A stretch of 31,047 bases of DNA from Chrysophaeum taylorii (Eukaryota > Sar > Pelagophyceae > Pelagomonadales > Pelagomonadaceae). The notes beneath the pieces are model-generated. The model worked only from the letters and a program-made list of their open reading frames with translations, searched no databases and was not told where the DNA came from. The position numbers and the translations under genes are program-made. Shown here piece after piece: positions 1 to 9,257 of this stretch. The DNA lies in the NCBI GenBank assembly GCA_029834535.1, contig JAQMWT010000669.1:35001-66047 (forward strand). Direction: 5' to 3'. Each line of letters opens with the position of its first letter. Position 1 is the stretch's first letter.

Positions 1-300
1 CTGCTCGCCTCCCGGGCTGGCCGGTTAGCACCCGGAAAGTCCGCGCTGGGATGGGGTTCGCTCGGTCGGGCAGAACGCGACGGACAGGTTGATTGTTCGT
101 GGACCAACACGTCCGCGGCCTGCGACGCTTTTGCACGACCTCGCACAAGACCGCGCGCAGTGACGGTCCACCATCAACAAGTCCGTCCTCGTCCCTCGCC
201 TCTGCCCCAACTGCGCGAATTTTCCTCTGTGATTCCGCACCGGCTCCTGCCGGTCCGGCCTGGCTCCCATGCTCGGGAGATGTCTGAAGTTAGTTAGTTA
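1..300. other. Unassigned left-edge sequence
   Basis: GC-rich DNA with only short overlapping frames on both strands, none with a recognisable domain. I see no gene here. It does not match the part of the Helitron repeat that precedes the shared 3' end in the other two copies, so the Helitron copy that begins at about 301 is truncated at this point. Confidence 0.5.
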
Positions 301-536
301 GTGTGAACTTACTGAGGCTTTAAGAGTAAGCTCAAAGCTTAGCGGCGTGTGCGGATCAAAGCAGCTTAGATTGGCGGGGGTGAGAGCGACGAGCTCGAAG
401 GAGAGTGGGGTGAGTGGGTGCGGGTTTACGCCGAATTTACTGGGGTTAGAGATTGCGACTAGGTGAACTTAACGGGAACAGGTGAACTTGCTGGGGTTAG
501 AGATTGGGACTAGGTGAACTTACTGGCCTGAACTTG
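301..536 (+). mobile_element. Helitron 3'-end fragment, copy A
   Basis: About 236 bp matching, by eye, the 3' ends of the Helitron remnants at 22506-23562 (same strand) and 3298-4552 (opposite strand). Shared landmarks are TTAGCGGCGTGTGCGGATC, CAGCTTAGATTGGCGG, GCGACGAGCTCGAAGGAG and the closing GGTGAACTTACTGGCCTG. The copy ends ...GAACTTG followed by T, as copy B does; copy C ends ...CACTTA followed by T. The helicase part is missing. The fragment stops 60 bp before the leuA start codon, so part of the promoter or 5' leader of leuA may lie in transposon-derived DNA. Confidence 0.75.
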
Positions 537-596
537 TATTCACTAGTCACTGGTATATTTAGGGCACGCGACCCACCCAACCCCACCGAAGTCTGC

Positions 597-2522
597 ATGA
601 GCCACGAAATTAGCTTCCGGTTTGCAGTTTGGTCTGCTGCTGCCGGCCTTGTTTATTCATTGGGATGGCAAAGCGGCGGCTGGCAATCGACACGACGTTT
701 ACGGGAGACATTTTTTGACGCGTCTGCCCTTGCGTGCGACTCTATTGGTGCACAAAGAATGCGCCCTGTCTACGAGCCGGGTCGAATAGAAGATGATAAC
801 TACGTGCGTATATTTGACACAACGTTGCGTGATGGGGAACAGTCTCCGGGTGCGACGTTGACATCGTCGGAAAAGCTAGCCATAGCTCGACAGCTCTCTA
901 GGTTAGGCGTTGATATTATTGAAGCTGGATTTCCAATTGCATCGCCTGATGATTTCGAAGCAGTGCGGCAGATTGCTCGAGTTGTGGGAAACGAAGTTGG
1001 TGAGGATGGGTACGTTCCTGTAATATGTGGTTTATCCCGTGCAAATCATCAGGACATTGAACGCGCATGGAATGCTGTTAAGTACGCTCGGCGGCCACGA
1101 GTGCATACCTTCATTGCAACAAGCAAGGTTCACATGGAGTCAAAGTTGTGCAAAACAAAGGAAGAAGTTTTGGCGATCGCTGTCGAGGCTGTGCAGTTTG
1201 CTCGCGCGCTTGGTTGTGCGGACATAGAGTTCTCGCCAGAAGACGCAGGAAGATCGGATCCATTGTTTTTGTTTGAAATTCTGGAGGCGGTCGTGGATGC
1301 TGGGGCGACGACACTGAACATACCTGATACTACGGGGTGGAATGTGCCATGGGAGTTTGGTGACCTCATGAAGACTTTACAGAACCGATTTGTGGATAGA
1401 GAGGTTATCTTCTCTACACATTGTCAGAACGACCTTGGCCTAGCAACTGCAAATTCGCTGGCGGGAGTGCTTAACGGTGCGCGTCAAGTTGAGTGCACAA
1501 TTAATGGCATTGGCGAGCGAGCAGGGAATGCGGCATTGGAAGAAATAGTGATGGCTATCTCACTTAAAGGGGAATCGCATTTTGGCGGTTTGCGAACTGG
1601 TATAAACTGCACACAGATTGCGCCTACATCCCGCATGGTCGCCGAGTACACCGGCATGACGCTTCAACCACACAAGGCCATAGTGGGCGCAAATGCTTTT
1701 CAGCATGAATCGGGTATCCATCAAGATGGAATGATCAAGAATAAGTCGACTTATGAGATAATGACACCAGAGTCTGTGGGGTTCGTACGCGGGGACCTTT
1801 TTTCTAGCGGTGCAGGAATTGTCCTTGGGAAACATTCTGGTCGCAACGCTGTTTCAACACGCTTGCGTGAGTTAGGCTACAGTGAGCTTGTCGATGATGC
1901 TGGCAAATTTGCAGCTTTCTTCACTCGATTCAAGCATGTAACAGAAAGAAAAAAAGGTGGTTTAGAGGACGACGAGCTCGAAGCGCTAGTTAATGATGAA
2001 GCCTTCCATAACAACCGCGCCCTGTGGTCACTCAAGTCTGTGCAGGTAACTACTGGCTCGAGTGTCATGCCAACGGCAACAGTGAGCTTGATTGGACCTG
2101 ATGGCGTGGAGAGGCGAGCTGCGACAACTGGCCTTGGGCCTGTGGACGCAGTCTACAAGGCTATTGACGATATCACTCGGGTCGCACTCAACCTCGAGAC
2201 ATATTCTCTTGAGGCAGTGAACGCAAGCATTGACGCAATCGCAACCACGAAGGTCATAGTTGCTCCAATTCCTGGAACACAGCTCGAATCTCCATCGCTA
2301 CATCAATCAGGCGGCATAACCACCCGCCGCTTTTCGGGTTCGGGGTCTGACCCTGACATTGTCGTTTCTTCTGCTCGAGCTTACGTTGCAGCTGTGAACA
2401 AGCTCCTTAACTGGAATTTGCGCAGACAGATGTCCAGCGTCGAAAGTGACACAAGTGCGCCTGAAGCCACACGCTCTACTACTAACAAAGAAAATACGAC
2501 ATCTCCCTCACTAATTGATTGA
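597..2522 (+). CDS. leuA: 2-isopropylmalate synthase (plant/cyanobacterial type)
   Basis: Condenses acetyl-CoA with 2-oxoisovalerate, the first committed step of leucine synthesis; in algae and plants this is normally plastidial. The 641-residue frame is uninterrupted. Visible landmarks are [15 protein letters not shown] (71-85, start of the TIM barrel with the metal-binding Asp), SPEDAGRSD (213-221), HCQNDLG (275-281, metal-binding His), GIGERAGNA (304-312), HESGIHQDG (370-378) and GKHSGR (411-416). The C-terminal LeuA dimerisation/regulatory domain runs from about 475 to 605 and ends [16 protein letters not shown], so leucine feedback is likely. I chose the ATG at 597 because it is the first in-frame ATG; the frame is open further upstream but lacks one. 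The first ~65 residues are outside the family core and could be a transit peptide. The last ~35 residues are Ser/Thr-rich and not conserved. Length and motifs fit an intact gene. An upstream exon cannot be excluded. Confidence 0.95.
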   Translation: MSHEISFRFAVWSAAAGLVYSLGWQSGGWQSTRRLRETFFDASALACDSIGAQRMRPVYEPGRIEDDNYVRIFDTTLRDGEQSPGATLTSSEKLAIARQLSRLGVDIIEAGFPIASPDDFEAVRQIARVVGNEVGEDGYVPVICGLSRANHQDIERAWNAVKYARRPRVHTFIATSKVHMESKLCKTKEEVLAIAVEAVQFARALGCADIEFSPEDAGRSDPLFLFEILEAVVDAGATTLNIPDTTGWNVPWEFGDLMKTLQNRFVDREVIFSTHCQNDLGLATANSLAGVLNGARQVECTINGIGERAGNAALEEIVMAISLKGESHFGGLRTGINCTQIAPTSRMVAEYTGMTLQPHKAIVGANAFQHESGIHQDGMIKNKSTYEIMTPESVGFVRGDLFSSGAGIVLGKHSGRNAVSTRLRELGYSELVDDAGKFAAFFTRFKHVTERKKGGLEDDELEALVNDEAFHNNRALWSLKSVQVTTGSSVMPTATVSLIGPDGVERRAATTGLGPVDAVYKAIDDITRVALNLETYSLEAVNASIDAIATTKVIVAPIPGTQLESPSLHQSGGITTRRFSGSGSDPDIVVSSARAYVAAVNKLLNWNLRRQMSSVESDTSAPEATRSTTNKENTTSPSLID

Positions 2523-3297
2523 AGCGTTGCAATGTGTTTTATTTGCTGCTCAAATTGCGTTCACCGTCGGTGATCATCGTCTTTCTGCGCCACGTTGCGA
2601 CGCACCTGTCAAATGTGATTTCGATCGGTTAAACCGCTACCCTCTCTTCCGAGGCTCAAGGAGGCTGCTCGAATTCGTCGTAATGTAGTGCTGGCCGCCT
2701 GGCGCACCTCTGCCATCTTCCCCGGATCAAAGTGGCCTTCATAGACCGGCCGCGCCTCTTAAGTAACGTCGGCTAAGAAGCGTGGGCTCCCGCGCCAGAG
2801 CCAAAAATCAACAAGGACTGGTCCGGATTTTAAAGAGCCCTCGAATACACCCTGAATACCCCCTTATCTGCCTTGGACGATGTCCGTAGCTGCCAAATTG
2901 AGAAAGTTCGCCGGGAGCTTGCGTGTTATGGCCCGCGTGTGGGTCGGGGTCGTCACGTGCGGCTTTGAAAAAGGGGAACAATGGGATGAGAGGAGCGGTA
3001 TGCACATCAAGGGTGGTCCCCGGGCCCATGGGGTCTATGCCACATTGCTCGCGCAGAACTTCGACCGAATGGACTAGTGAGGCGCGTCCGCGGGACATCC
3101 GCGGCCGCCATCTCGTCAATCAGCGTCGTCATCCATCTATCCATTCAAAAACCCGTGAGTCCCTCGTCCTAGTCCCCGTCGTGCTCCTCGCTCCCACCAC
3201 CGTGAAATAGGCTCGATGGATCCGGTCGACATTGTAACTTGAAGCTCATCCATTCTGGCTCTTTGAGCCAGGGAGTTGCAAACCACAATAATAATAA
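2523..3297. other. leuA 3' flank, no gene recognised
   Basis: Sequence between the leuA stop and the inverted Helitron copy B. Several short frames overlap on both strands (for example about 100 codons on the minus strand at 2808-3119), but none has a recognisable motif. It probably holds the leuA 3' untranslated region and spacer. It does not resemble the repeats elsewhere in the window, so it is single-copy here. Confidence 0.5.
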
Positions 3298-3520
3298 CAA
3301 GTGCAGGCCAGTAAGTTCACCTAGTCCCAATCTCTAACCCCAGTGCCCGCTCCGCCTTTAACCTTTGAGTTTACTCTTAAACCCCAGTAAGTTCGGCGCA
3401 AACCCACTCGTGCTCACACCCACTCCCCACTCTCCATTGAGCTCGTCGCTCTCACCCCCGCCAATCTAAGCTGCTTTGATCCGCACACGCCGCTAACCTT
3501 TGAGTTTACTCTAAAACCCC

Positions 3521-3603
3521 CAGTAAGTTCACCTGGTCCCAGTAAGATCATCTCGTCCTAGTAAGTTCACCTGGTCCCAGTAAGCTCACCTGGTCCTAGT
3601 AAG
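3521..3603 (-). repeat. 19-bp minisatellite in Helitron 3' region
   Basis: Four imperfect units of CAGTAAGTTCACCTGGTCC (plus-strand reading) in tandem. The same unit recurs in inverted sense in copy C (23291-23397) and, more sparsely, in copy A (about 460-530). The unit also overlaps the last bases of the element, so the 3' terminus seems to have been amplified inward. Confidence 0.75.
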
Positions 3604-3639
3604 AGCGGCCACCCGAGGACCTCGCCGTAGACGACAGTG

Positions 3640-4170
3640 CGCGTGTAGACGCCGGGAGGGGGCTTATCGGTATTGCGCAGCACGTGTGGGGTAGGGTGGA
3701 GTCGTCGACCCAGAAGAGGATATCCTCGGGGTTGCCGACTCGACAGAGAGTCACGTACAGCTGGACGTGGCAGAAGACGGGCTTGGGCAAGAGGACGCCG
3801 ACCTTGCGGGGCGTCTGCCCCTGGCTCTTGTTGATCGTTTGGCGTCGGCGGGGCTTAAGGGATACTGGTTGGAGGAGCCTCAGCGACACGACACGATCGA
3901 TGATGTCTCGGGTGCCGTTGCAGTGGCCGTGCGACGGGTCGAAGTTGCGAAGACTATAAGCTCACGATCAAAGTCAGCATGCCGTTGGTTGTCAGGGAGT
4001 TAAAAACTCGACTGTAAAGAGCGAGGCGTCGTCTTCCGACCCAACCTAGTCGGCCGAAAAGAACTCCGACGCCTCGTCTCCGGGAAAGGGCGCGGCCATG
4101 CGCGCGTTGTCAGCATCGACAACATCATTTCGACGGGGCGTGAGAATGGCTCGCGCGCCTACCTGATCCT
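3640..4170 (-). pseudogene. Helitron Pif1-like helicase, C-terminal remnant
   Basis: Two blocks of a Helitron Rep/helicase protein can be read in different frames. The first (about 4170 to 4046) gives RAILTPRRNDVVDADNARM, then PGDE and FFSAD, matching the conserved stretch in which an RAIL..P..DV..IN.... block precedes the S.DS motif. The second (about 3890 to 3690) gives TINKSQGQT, VGVLLPKPVF and QLYVTLCRV, the C-terminal helicase motifs. Between them a stretch like FLNSLTTNGM is still visible. No Rep (HUH) domain and no N-terminal helicase motifs are present, and the frame is broken several times, so no active enzyme is made. In life this helicase unwinds DNA during rolling-circle transposition. 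The same two blocks occur in copy C, giving independent support. Confidence 0.85.
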
Positions 4171-4258
4171 TACCCTGATTCGGGGGACAACCACTCCCTC
4201 CTACCCCACAACCCCCCCCACATCCTTCATGCCCCCCACACACACCCCCCTTTTAGCA

Positions 4259-4548
4259 GCCGACATTTAAAGACAACCACTCTCGACCAGTCGACATTTA
4301 AAGACAACCACTCTCTCTCTAAGTCGACCTTTAAAGACAACCACCCTCTTGGCAGTCGACCTTCAAGGACAACCACACACATCCTTCATGCACCACACAC
4401 ACACCCCCGCTCTTAGCAGTCGACCTTTAAAGACAAACCTTCATGCACCACACATACACCCCCCTCTTAGCAGTCGACCTTTAAAGACAAACCACCCCCT
4501 CTTAGCAGTCGGTCGACCTTTAAAGACAAACAAACAGACAAACAAACA
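4259..4548. repeat. Irregular tandem repeat, core GTCGACCTTTAAAGACAA
   Basis: About seven units of 30-62 bp, each with the core GTCGACCTTTAAAGACAA or a one- or two-base variant (ACATTTAAAG, ACCTTCAAGG), separated by C/A/T-rich spacers that often read CACCCCC.CTCTTAGCAGT. A single unit in the opposite orientation follows at about 4606-4627. Copy C of the Helitron has one such unit (about 22590-22612), so this array expanded in copy B. Confidence 0.75.
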
Positions 4549-4560
4549 TCTCCTTTTTGG

Positions 4561-5021
4561 AAGTTAGGGCTTGAAGCTGACTCACAACCTTGGGTGTTGA
4601 GGGTTTTTAAAGGTCGACTGCTGAGAGAGAGCGGGGTGCGTTCAACAAACTTTCACCGATGCCCTCGCAGGAGCTGTCGAGATGAAGGAGGCGGGCGTGG
4701 AGCTGCAATTGCGAAGGTCCAGCCGCTCGGCTGCGGTGGAAGCAACGAGGAAGCTGCGCGAGGTGGGAACATCGACGAATCCATGCTCGTACCGCCAGCA
4801 ACGCGCACGAAGAGACCGCAGACCGCTGACGGTCGCAGGCGGTCCGGGCCGCGAAAGAGGCCAGGAAGCCGCCGGTCGATGCGAAAATGAGAATTCGGAA
4901 GAGATACGTCATGTTTGACGCAACACCGCCGCCGGGGCAGCACTTCGTCGTGTATCGTCGAGAGGAGAGGATCCTGGAGTTGGACAATGACGGGAAAGTT
5001 GGACGGTCCGACGGTGCCTGG
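4561..5021 (+). pseudogene. Left half of a locus split by the E1 insertion (function unknown)
   Basis: Between the Helitron repeat and the E1 LTR lies about 460 bp of non-repeat DNA. One plus-strand frame is open from about 4830, carries an ATG at 4887 and a second at 4911, and runs straight into the LTR after encoding GRSDGAW. Cutting at the CCTGG that abuts the LTR (5017-5021) and joining the reverse complement of 15938-15699 continues this frame with YHESGVVVDEDEIE and beyond, for well over 100 codons in total. The upstream part (4680-4830) is open in other frames with a stop between, so the locus is probably frameshifted as well. I do not recognise the protein; it could be a cellular gene or another transposon. 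Confidence 0.5.
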
Positions 5022-5344
5022 TATGGCGTCACAGAAAAACCACACCCGACCCCCGGGTGACAAAGGGGGTACTCGCCGACTCGTCCTAGACCTCACTGAA
5101 CGAGGAAAACTCGGACTCGGGGTCGGATATGCTCGCCACACACCTTGCTCACGTTCACCAAGCCTCTCAACAAGATGGAGAGATGGTATATGATAGCAAG
5201 AATCCTACAAGAATGCTGCAAGATACGCTTCTCACGAGGGAGAGGTATGATGTCACTAGGAAAGTAGGACAAGGCGTCCCGTTGAACGGGAATCAAGCCT
5301 CGAGAAGGGAGGGTAAGCCTTAGCGGTCAGGAGTTGCCGCCACA
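5022..5344 (-). repeat. E1 3' LTR
   Basis: About 323 bp, starting TGTGGCGGCAACTCCTGACC at 5344 and ending ...TGTGACGCCATA at 5022. It aligns over its whole length with the LTRs at 14916-15218, 15944-16261 and 28463-28786. The terminus has GACGCC where the other LTRs have GCCGCC. It is bordered on the outside by CCTGG (5017-5021). Confidence 0.9.
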
Positions 5345-5374
5345 GGATTCCCCTGGTGAGAATACGAGCTGCCC

Positions 5375-6050
5375 TCAGCGAGTCCGGCGAGAATCACGAG
5401 CCTTGGCTGAATGAGCATCTCGGGAACGAATCTTCTTGTAGACACGTTCAACGACAGGCTCGGGAACGCGTCCACTACGCAAAGTGAATTTAGGAATCAA
5501 CACATCGATCTCATGCGGGGCGAAGTCGGTGACATAAGGAGTGGTACTGTTGTTGTCCTTGGACTTGTCGGTGAAACTGTGACCGTCCACGTCCTTGTAT
5601 TCCGGCTTAAGCTTGCGAGTAGAGAGATGTGAGGTAGGCTTGTAATAAGAAACCTTTTCATGATGACCAAGATCAGCATAAAAATGCAGAGCGACTCGAT
5701 CATTCACTATAGGGCTCATAAACTTCAGCTACGTAAATCTTCTTTCGCCAATCGGACCGTTTGTTATCTGGAATCCGAAAGACAACGAACTTACGGTGCT
5801 TGTAATCATCCCGGAAGGTCGCCTTGAGTTTGGGCACAGCTCGATCGACCACTGGAGAAACCATCACAGGGGTGATCTGACTGACATGAACACAGCGGCG
5901 TTCAGGAGGAGAATCAAGAGACTCAATCCTGTACGTGACCGGAGACAAGCGTTCCAAAATAACGAATGGACCGCGCCATTCCGAGCTTGTTCTGAAGAAA
6001 AGGGATGTAGAGCAGAACACGTGAACCTTCTTCATACTCCACATCGACAT
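5375..6050 (-). pseudogene. E1 integrase C-terminal region and pol tail
   Basis: Two overlapping minus-strand frames continue the integrase after a frame break near 5980-5923. The first carries SSEWRGPFVILERLSPVTYRI, the GPF/Y-type module that follows the catalytic core in many Ty3/Gypsy integrases, then a basic stretch. The second (from 5719) is a charged tail with no domain I recognise; I see no chromodomain. The tail ends about 30 bp before the 3' LTR. The sequence just before the LTR (CAGGGGAATCC on the element strand) is a weak candidate polypurine tract. Confidence 0.75.
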
Positions 6051-7038
6051 GGTCCGTATTGTAAGCGAGACGTTGTTTACGAAGAGCCTTCTCGCGAGCT
6101 TCGTTCACCATAGCGGTATAGAATTTCAACCTCTCGCGAGTCTCTGCCACAACACCGGAGCGAGTTTTCGGCAGGCGGCGGACATCGAGATCCATGATCG
6201 TATAATCTGTTGGCAATAGAGGCTGCCGGTTAAGACGAAGCATGAAAGGTGAGATCTGAGTTCCCGGAATAAACTTACGATTGTAGCAAAAAGCAATGTA
6301 CTCCGCGAATTCGGGCCAGTCCGCGATCTTGCGGTCCTGAAGACATGCACGGAGGAAAGCCTTAATAAAGCGGTTGACCCTTTCCGCAGGATTAGCATGA
6401 GCATGATACGGAATCGTGGTACTATACCGAACATTAACGAGATGACAAAAATCTTCCATCAATTTGTTGACGAACTCTCCCCCGTTGTCGGTACGAATCC
6501 TCTGAGGTAAAAAACCTTCGAGTAATATATTCGCGACAAAAGACTCGAGGATTGACTCAGCAGTCTTATGGTGCAGTACGTCAAGAATCAAGAAATGATA
6601 AAATGGATCAAAAAAGATGATCAGATACGTCTCGGGACCGGCACTAGGCAAAGGTCCGAACAAATCCATACAAAGGACGGCGCAATCACCATCATACACC
6701 GGTTGCTGAAGAAGACCTGCTCTCTTTGGTTCAGGCGTGCGAGCTTTTTTGCACACTATGCAACCAGCAATATAAGCACCCACCTCATTAGACATGTGGG
6801 GCCACCAAAAAAGTTCAAGTATCGACTGCACTGTACTTTGACGACCCATGTGACCACCATTGAGAGGTGTGTCATGGTACAATCGGATGATGCGCGTCCG
6901 TGAAGTTCGGGGTGCGACTATCATCGGGTGCAAGTCAGGTGCGGCACGGTAGAGAACTTCACCACTTGATAGCGATAATTGGCTCCGTACCGACGAAGAG
7001 AATGGCCCTGAGCCATGCGATAACGAATGTCCTCGCAA
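5923..7038 (-). pseudogene. E1 integrase (zinc-binding and DDE core intact)
   Basis: A 371-codon open stretch containing an integrase zinc-binding module, H55-x7-H63-x29-C93-x2-C96, followed by an RNase H-fold core with D125 (in MDLFGPL), D184 (in RTDNGGEF) and E219 (in NPAERVNR). Spacing is D-x58-D-x34-E by my count, one residue shorter than the usual D,D-35-E. The fragment would join reverse-transcribed DNA to chromosomal DNA. All catalytic and metal-binding residues are present, but it is part of a broken polyprotein: it overlaps the preceding frame at 6921-7038 and the C-terminal module lies in another frame. Residue numbers count from the first codon of the open stretch, which is not a true start. 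Confidence 0.88.
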
Positions 7039-9120
7039 GTAGCATCAGTGATCTGCTCTTTGGCTATCTCTTCCAAAGTCAAATTATCCGGGATCTTGTC
7101 GATGTACTCTTGGTAATCATCGGCATCACGGAAAATACTAGGTTGGGTCTGCAGACGTTGCTTCTGACGTTGTCTCGTAGCATGAGACGTGACCAATTGC
7201 ATCGGATCATCGAGATCTTTCTCTTCCTCCACAAGCAACTCAGTCGTAACAAACGACAGAATGACATGGCACCCAGGTAAAGGTACTCCTTCATCATCGA
7301 CAGGGCGAAGAAGTTCTTGGCACACTAGATACGCGTGGTTCAAGGGTTCACCAAACTCATCCGTCTCGATGACATGATCTATAGGATTGCGAGAGAGACA
7401 GTCAGGGATACTCATTCCCGGCGACTTCCCTGGTTTGTAACCCAATTCAGGATCAAAATTGGCGAGCCGCATCGCCCATCGAGCCAACTGCCCAGACGAG
7501 TGCTTCGCCTTTCGTAAAACGTCAAATTGCGATGATCCGTCTCGAGGATCGTCTTGTGACCTTCAATATAAGAGCGAAAATGCTCAAGAGAAAGAATAAC
7601 GCCAGTAGCTCTAGCCGGCGAGGCTCATAGTTCCGCATCTCTTTCGGCACAGCTCGGCTCCAATACTCAATTACTCGTTCCTCTCGTGTCACCTTGCCGG
7701 TTTCGTCCTTGACTTCCACGAGCTGAAAAAGATACGCGCCCAGACCATCCTTGGAAGCATCCGAGCGGATCTGAAAAGGAAGATCGTAGTCAGGATGATA
7801 AACTCCGCGAGAGTCCACCAAAGCTTCGATGATCGTGTCCCATGCCTTTGGCACTCAGGCGTCCACTCAAACTTAACGCCTTCAAGACACAATCGCCTCA
7901 GCGGCTCCACAATCTTCGAATAATTCTTCACATATCGGCGGCAATAGTTGCTCATGCCGATGAAAGATCGAATCTGGGTCTTCGGGGACGTGTTCGGCAA
8001 CCTACCGGGAATCGGCATCTGCTGCAACGCTTCTAACGTCTTGGGATTCGGCTTCAAGCCTTCCGGAGTCGAAATGTGTCCCAGAAACTCGATTTCATCT
8101 TTGAGGAGGTGGAACTTCGAAGTTCGTCCACTATATCCTCGCTGCGCTAAATGGCACAGCACTTCAGTCAAAACTCGCAAATGTCGGTGGAGTTCATCCG
8201 ATCCCATCATAATATCGTCGACAAACGCGACCAAGTCCTTATACATCCATGTGGACAAATTGCTAGCCATCTGCTTACAGAAGAGAGCTCCTGCTGTTTT
8301 CGCTCCCAGAGGCAAGCGCAAGAAACTATGTGCTCCAAGTGGACTAACCATCGTGACGGCGGCCTGAGCGGCGGCGTCCAAACGCAGGTTGTGGTAACCC
8401 CATCGAATATCAATGCACGTCCGCCAACGGCGCATAGCAAGAAAAGCCCACCATCTTGACGAATATTCGGCCAACTGTCATTGACCAGCTGATCGTTGAG
8501 CTGACGCAAGTCAACTGCAGCACGAAAAGCATTCGACGTCCCGGCCTCTGCTCCCTTCTTAGGCAGCATCAGTACAGGGAATCCCCACGGAGAGTTCGCC
8601 GGTCGGATGACTCCATCGCGACACCACTCAGTGATCTGCTTTCTGAGACACTCGAGCTTTGCTGGCGTCAACCTATAAGGCGTCATCTTGATCGGTCGTG
8701 GGTTTGCGTCTTTAAATCGTAGAGAAACCGGTGGCGAGTCCACGGGTCTCATAATCGGATCAAAAAAGGCCCACGCGTATTGCACGCAGTGGCTCAACAT
8801 CATCTTCGCATCCTCATCCAGATGCGGGTTGTCGGGAATTCCCAGTTCTCGAACAACCTTCTCGACTTCTTCCTTCGTCGGAGTTACGACTTTCATCGCC
8901 TCATTGTCCTTGACGTGCTCCGGAGTCTGCGGTAACGGTACACCGTCCGCGTCGCGCGGCGCATCCTTCCATGGCACATCGAACTTTTCTTCGTATTTGA
9001 AACCTCACCTCAGGGTGGCTCTTATTGATCTTTTCACCTTTGACGCGCACATTCGGCTCGCTCCTTACTTTCGGCTCCTGTTCAGGTTCAGGATCCGGCG
9101 GAACGTCCACTTTGATTGTC
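7039..9120 (-). pseudogene. E1 reverse transcriptase and RNase H (frameshifted)
   Basis: Starting near 9120 (VDVPPDPEPEQEP) and read leftward through several frames. The RT fingers give NSPWGFPVLMLPKKG and FRAAVDLRQLND; palm motif A gives CIDIRWGYHNLRL; then LRLPLGAKTAGALFCKQM; the catalytic box is FVDDIMM, followed by LRVLTEVLCHLAQRGY and the thumb (FLGHISTPEGLKPNPKTLEAL). RNase H gives FQIRSDASKDGLGAYLF, a conserved YEPRRLELLA and an ILETDNR-like block. Frame breaks occur near 9000, near 8440 (between fingers and palm motif A), near 7850 and near 7490. The break near 8440 is also present in E2. A linker (SRNPIDHVIETDEFGEP...) joins RNase H to integrase. The enzyme copied element RNA into DNA; this copy cannot make it in one piece. 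Confidence 0.9.
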
Positions 9121-9257
9121 CGGGGGGCAGCAGAAAAGCATGAGCCGTCCCCGGCGCATCTGTTGGAAGCGGAAGCATAGGGACTTCTGGCGGTTCCCAT
9201 TTAGTGGGATCCTGGAGATCATCTTTGACACCCACTTAACGACACGAGTACGCGTAT

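Larger units (their letters stand above)
3298..4552 (-). mobile_element. Helitron remnant, copy B
   Basis: The reverse complement matches copy C (22506-23562) from the (T)GTTTGTC tract through a decayed helicase to the common 3' end GGCCTGCACTTG, followed by T at the leuA side. The minus-strand products contain the Helitron helicase signature TINKSQGQT followed by LPKPVF and QLYV. It is longer than copy C because of extra tandem units at 4259-4548. Its 5' limit is uncertain: similarity to copy C fades at about 4552, and an isolated inverted copy of the tandem unit at 4606-4627 could still belong to it. No target duplication is expected for a Helitron. Confidence 0.8.

Noticed and set aside
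504..596. Upstream extension of the leuA frame before the ATG at 597
   Set aside because: The extension contains no ATG and overlaps the Helitron 3' end, so it is only an open stretch.
537..3297. leuA as cargo captured by a Helitron or as the interior of a large inverted-repeat DNA transposon
   Set aside because: The two flanking repeats are 3' ends of independent Helitron copies of very different length, both facing inward, which puts leuA outside each. No target duplication or transposase supports a composite element.
6568..7280. Plus-strand frames of 111 and 126 codons
   Set aside because: Antisense shadows of the E1 integrase and linker.
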